A DNA stretch of 64,000 bases from contig CAZIUE010000004.1 in assembly GCA_964542535.1 (NCBI GenBank), positions 1 through 64,000 of the forward strand, in the 5' to 3' direction. This DNA is from Pseudopelobacter sp964542535 (GTDB taxonomy: Bacteria; Desulfobacterota; Desulfuromonadia; Geobacterales; Pseudopelobacteraceae). The translations under genes were made by a program, and so were the position numbers. Of the stretch, positions 61,703 to 64,000 are shown piece by piece (the first letter of the stretch is position 1; every line of letters starts with the position of its first letter). The notes under the pieces are model-generated. The model saw only the letters and a program-made list of their open reading frames with translations. It ran no database searches and was not told the origin of the DNA.

Positions 61703-63297
61703 GAACTGATTCCCTGTACACGCGCGCGGCCGGCCTCGTGGACCGTCCCGGACGCCTGGCCATCGCTTCCGGCATTCTGGTGGCCCTCTCCTTTCCCAAT
61801 CCCGGATTCTCCTTCCTGGCATGGGTGGCATTGATCCCGCTGCTGATGGCCCTGGAGGGCGCCACACCGCTCACCGCCTTCCGCGTCGGTTTCACCTGCG
61901 GCTTCAGCGCCTACGCACTCATCCTCTACTGGATCAACATCGTCATCACCCGCTACGGTCACCTCCCCTGGGAGGTCAGCATTCCGCTCTACCTGCTGCT
62001 CTCCGCCTGGCTGGCACTGTTCTACGCCCTGGCTGCCCTGGCGGCTCGCCAGGGGGAAGGGGCGGGATTCAAGAGCGCCTTCACCCTGCCGGTGGCCTGG
62101 GTGGCGGGAGACCTGCTGCGCTCCTTTCTCCTGACCGGATTTCCCTGGGCCATGCTGGGGCACTCCCAGTACCGCATCCTGCCCCTGATCCAGATCGCCG
62201 ACATCAGCGGGGTCTACGGCATCACCCTCCTGATCGTGCTGGCCAACGTTGTCTTCTACCGCGTGCTGCGGGCCAGTTGGGGCAAGGCGGCCCCCTACCC
62301 GGTCAAGAGCGCCCTGGTGCTGTTCCTGGGCCTGATCTCAACCCTCTATTACGGCTTTGACCGGTTGAACGTGGCCGGAACCGGTGACGGCCGGCCGCTC
62401 AGGGTCGCGCTGATCCAGGGCAACATCCCCCAGGACGTGAAGTGGAGCCCGGCCTTCCGGGACAGCACCCTGGCAGCCTACGAGCGGTTGACCAGGGAGG
62501 CGGCCCGGGAACCGCTCGACCTGGTGGTCTGGCCGGAGAGCGCGGTTCCCTTCTTCCTGCAGGACCAGCCCCGGGAAGCGGCACGCATCAGGCAGCTGGC
62601 CCGGGAGCTGAACAGCCACCTGCTGCTGGGCAGCCCGGCCCACGAGACCCGTAACGGAAACCTCACCTTCCTGAACAGCGCCTACGTCATCTCCCCCGGG
62701 GGAGAGACCATCGCCAGGGGCGACAAGCTGCACCTGGTGCCCTTTGGCGAGTACGTCCCCCTGGGACGCCTGCTCCCCTTCGTCGACAAGATGGTGGTCG
62801 GCATCGGCGATTTCGCGGCCGGAGACGAGGCAGCTCCCCTGCCGGTGGGTTCAACCCGGGCAGGGCTTCTGGTCTGTTACGAGGCCATTTTTCCCGAACT
62901 GGCCCGGCAGTACGTACGCAACGGCGCCCGCATACTGGTCAACATCACCAACGACGCCTGGTTCGGCAGTTCCTCAGCTCCCTACCAGCACCTCGCCATC
63001 GCCGCCTTCAGGGCCGTGGAAACCCGCACCCCCCTGGTCAGGGCGGCCAACACCGGCTTCACCGCCATCGTGGACCGCAACGGCCATATCCGCACCCTGA
63101 CACCGCTGTTCCGGGAAGCGTTCATCGCCGGAGAGATCACCCCCGGAAGGGACGACTCGCTCTACGTGCGCATGGGTGACGCTCTTGCCTGGGCCTGCCT
63201 GCTGCTCGCGGCCGCCGTTGCCCTGCTGTCGTGGAAGCGGACGGTGACGTACGACAGACGGGCCGGGCACGGAAACAGCGCCGACGCAGCAACCTGA
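61699..63297 (+). CDS. lnt: Apolipoprotein N-acyltransferase
   Basis: 532 residues starting at a GTG that overlaps the corC stop (GAGTGA). The N-terminal half has about six membrane helices. The carbon-nitrogen hydrolase domain carries the triad Glu in VVWPESAVPFFL, Lys in GDKLHLVPFGEYVPLG and Cys in LLVCYEAIFPELARQ, plus NITNDAWFGSSSAPYQHL. It adds the third acyl chain to lipoproteins, such as the ResA-like and sugar dehydrogenase proteins in this window. A final membrane helix and basic tail end the protein. Confidence 0.96.
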   Translation: MRTDSLYTRAAGLVDRPGRLAIASGILVALSFPNPGFSFLAWVALIPLLMALEGATPLTAFRVGFTCGFSAYALILYWINIVITRYGHLPWEVSIPLYLLLSAWLALFYALAALAARQGEGAGFKSAFTLPVAWVAGDLLRSFLLTGFPWAMLGHSQYRILPLIQIADISGVYGITLLIVLANVVFYRVLRASWGKAAPYPVKSALVLFLGLISTLYYGFDRLNVAGTGDGRPLRVALIQGNIPQDVKWSPAFRDSTLAAYERLTREAAREPLDLVVWPESAVPFFLQDQPREAARIRQLARELNSHLLLGSPAHETRNGNLTFLNSAYVISPGGETIARGDKLHLVPFGEYVPLGRLLPFVDKMVVGIGDFAAGDEAAPLPVGSTRAGLLVCYEAIFPELARQYVRNGARILVNITNDAWFGSSSAPYQHLAIAAFRAVETRTPLVRAANTGFTAIVDRNGHIRTLTPLFREAFIAGEITPGRDDSLYVRMGDALAWACLLLAAAVALLSWKRTVTYDRRAGHGNSADAAT

Positions 63298-63405
63298 CAG
63301 CGACAACCACAAACGTGCGGAGCGAACCGGTGTGCTCGAACGCAGCCAGTCGCCCACCGCCTGATCGAGCATCAGAACATATCCAAACAGACAAGGAGTA
63401 ACACT

Positions 63406-64000
63406 ATGTTTCGTGAAGAGAAATCCCGACTGAACGACCTGGAGGAACGTATCGCCAAACTCAGGGGGTCCCTTTGACGTAGATGCCAAGCGCGAGTCGA
63501 TCCAGGAGATCGAATCCCGGATCGCCGCCCCCGGTTTCTGGGATAACGCGGAAGCCTCCCAGGGAATCCTCAGGGAACGCACCGGTCTGGAAAAGATCGT
63601 GCAGATGTGGGACAGCCTGGTGCGGCAGGCGGACGACGTGCGGGTGATGATCGAACTGGGAGAAGAGGACGAGGACGAGGAGACCCTGGCGGAAGTGGCC
63701 GGGATGAACGAGCGCTTGCGCCAGGGAGTTGAAGCCGCCGAGTTCCAGCGCATGCTCTCCGGCGAGCACGACCGCAACTCCTGCTTCATCTCCATCAACC
63801 CGGGAGCGGGGGGCACCGAATCCCAGGACTGGGCCGAGATGCTGCTGCGCATGTATCTGCGGTACTGCGAGAAAAAAGGGTGGAAAACCACCATCACCGA
63901 TTACCAGGGCGGCGAGGAGGCGGGCATCAAGACGGCCACCTTCAGCGTCAGCGGTGAATACGCCTACGGCTACCTCAAGGCCGAGGCGGGCATTCACCGC
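63406..64000 (+). CDS. prfB: Peptide chain release factor 2, 5' part, with programmed +1 frameshift
   Basis: The start ATG at 63406 follows aaggagtaac. The first 23 codons end at an in-frame TGA (63475-63477). The protein continues in the +1 frame (from GAC at 63476) with RF2 sequence: FDVDAKRESIQEIESRIAAPGFWDNA, then NPGAGGTESQDWAEMLLRMY and GEYAYGYLKAEAGIHR. The window ends at codon 199, before the GGQ peptidyl-hydrolysis loop. RF2 reads UGA and UAA, and controls its own synthesis through this frameshift. Confidence 0.97.
63460..63478 (+). promoter_or_regulatory. prfB autoregulatory frameshift site
   Basis: CTC AGG GGG TCC CTT TGA C: an internal Shine-Dalgarno-like AGGGGG three bases before the slippery CTT, followed by the TGA stop and C. 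This matches the classical prfB shift site, where low RF2 lets the ribosome slip by +1 and read on. Confidence 0.95.

Overview
The window looks like chromosomal DNA of a Desulfuromonadales bacterium (Geobacter / Pelobacter / Trichlorobacter type). The basis is a GC-rich genome dense in PAS and sigma-54 signalling proteins, a roadblock/TPR pair beside aroB, a PxxKW cysteine-rich protein, futalosine-pathway mqnA, linked nifU-nifS, and the order pgpH-ybeY-dgk-corC-lnt-prfB. The CoA-linked aldehyde/alcohol genes would suit a fermentative relative such as Pelobacter propionicus. That species guess is inference; no rRNA or other marker was searched.

Layout. 1-670: the end of an IS200/IS605-type element, a TPR gene tail cut by it, and a decayed stretch. 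670-7971: a secreted PQQ-type sugar dehydrogenase, ogt, a 1381-residue membrane sensor kinase (binding-protein domain, GAF, PAS, PocR, PAS, PAS, kinase) and a LysE exporter. 8155-10824: an AT-richer accessory patch with a lone NHLP-clan leader-like small protein, a DUF3795 protein, a complete IS200-like element and an alpha/beta hydrolase. 10821-17289: a MOT1-type molybdate/sulfate transporter, a DapDC-fold decarboxylase, a hydroxyacid dehydrogenase, nitroreductase, PatB/MalY lyase and EamA permease.

17290-28007 is the most coherent catabolic block: CoA-acylating aldehyde dehydrogenase, butyryl-CoA-type CoA-transferase, IclR regulator, outer-membrane protein, iron alcohol dehydrogenase and a sigma-54 two-component pair. 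Sigma-54 (-24/-12) promoter matches lie before both dehydrogenases. Together they could convert alcohol to aldehyde, acyl-CoA and acid under control of the adjacent NtrC-type regulator.

28086-42995 is mostly housekeeping: an ispB-resA-ccdA-VOC operon, YkgJ, CheX, guaB-guaA, two oligopeptide permease subunits coupled to a class II photolyase, phosphoglucomutase-nifU-nifS, and PxxKW. 43055-52684 on the minus strand runs aroC, a remnant of aroK, aroB, TPR, roadblock, Xaa-Pro peptidase, accB, accC, gcvH, tolC, mqnA. 53126-56002 is a DUF4388 protein with pilT. 56024-57016 is a hydroxyacid dehydrogenase. 57262-64000 is the envelope/RNA-maintenance cluster, ending inside prfB with its programmed frameshift.

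No tRNA, rRNA, CRISPR array, prophage or microcompartment genes were recognised. Observations most worth a second look are the sigma-54 alcohol/aldehyde regulon, the orphan NHLP-clan peptide in a low-GC patch, the truncated aroK, and the diacylglycerol-kinase gene whose homology begins upstream of any ordinary start codon.
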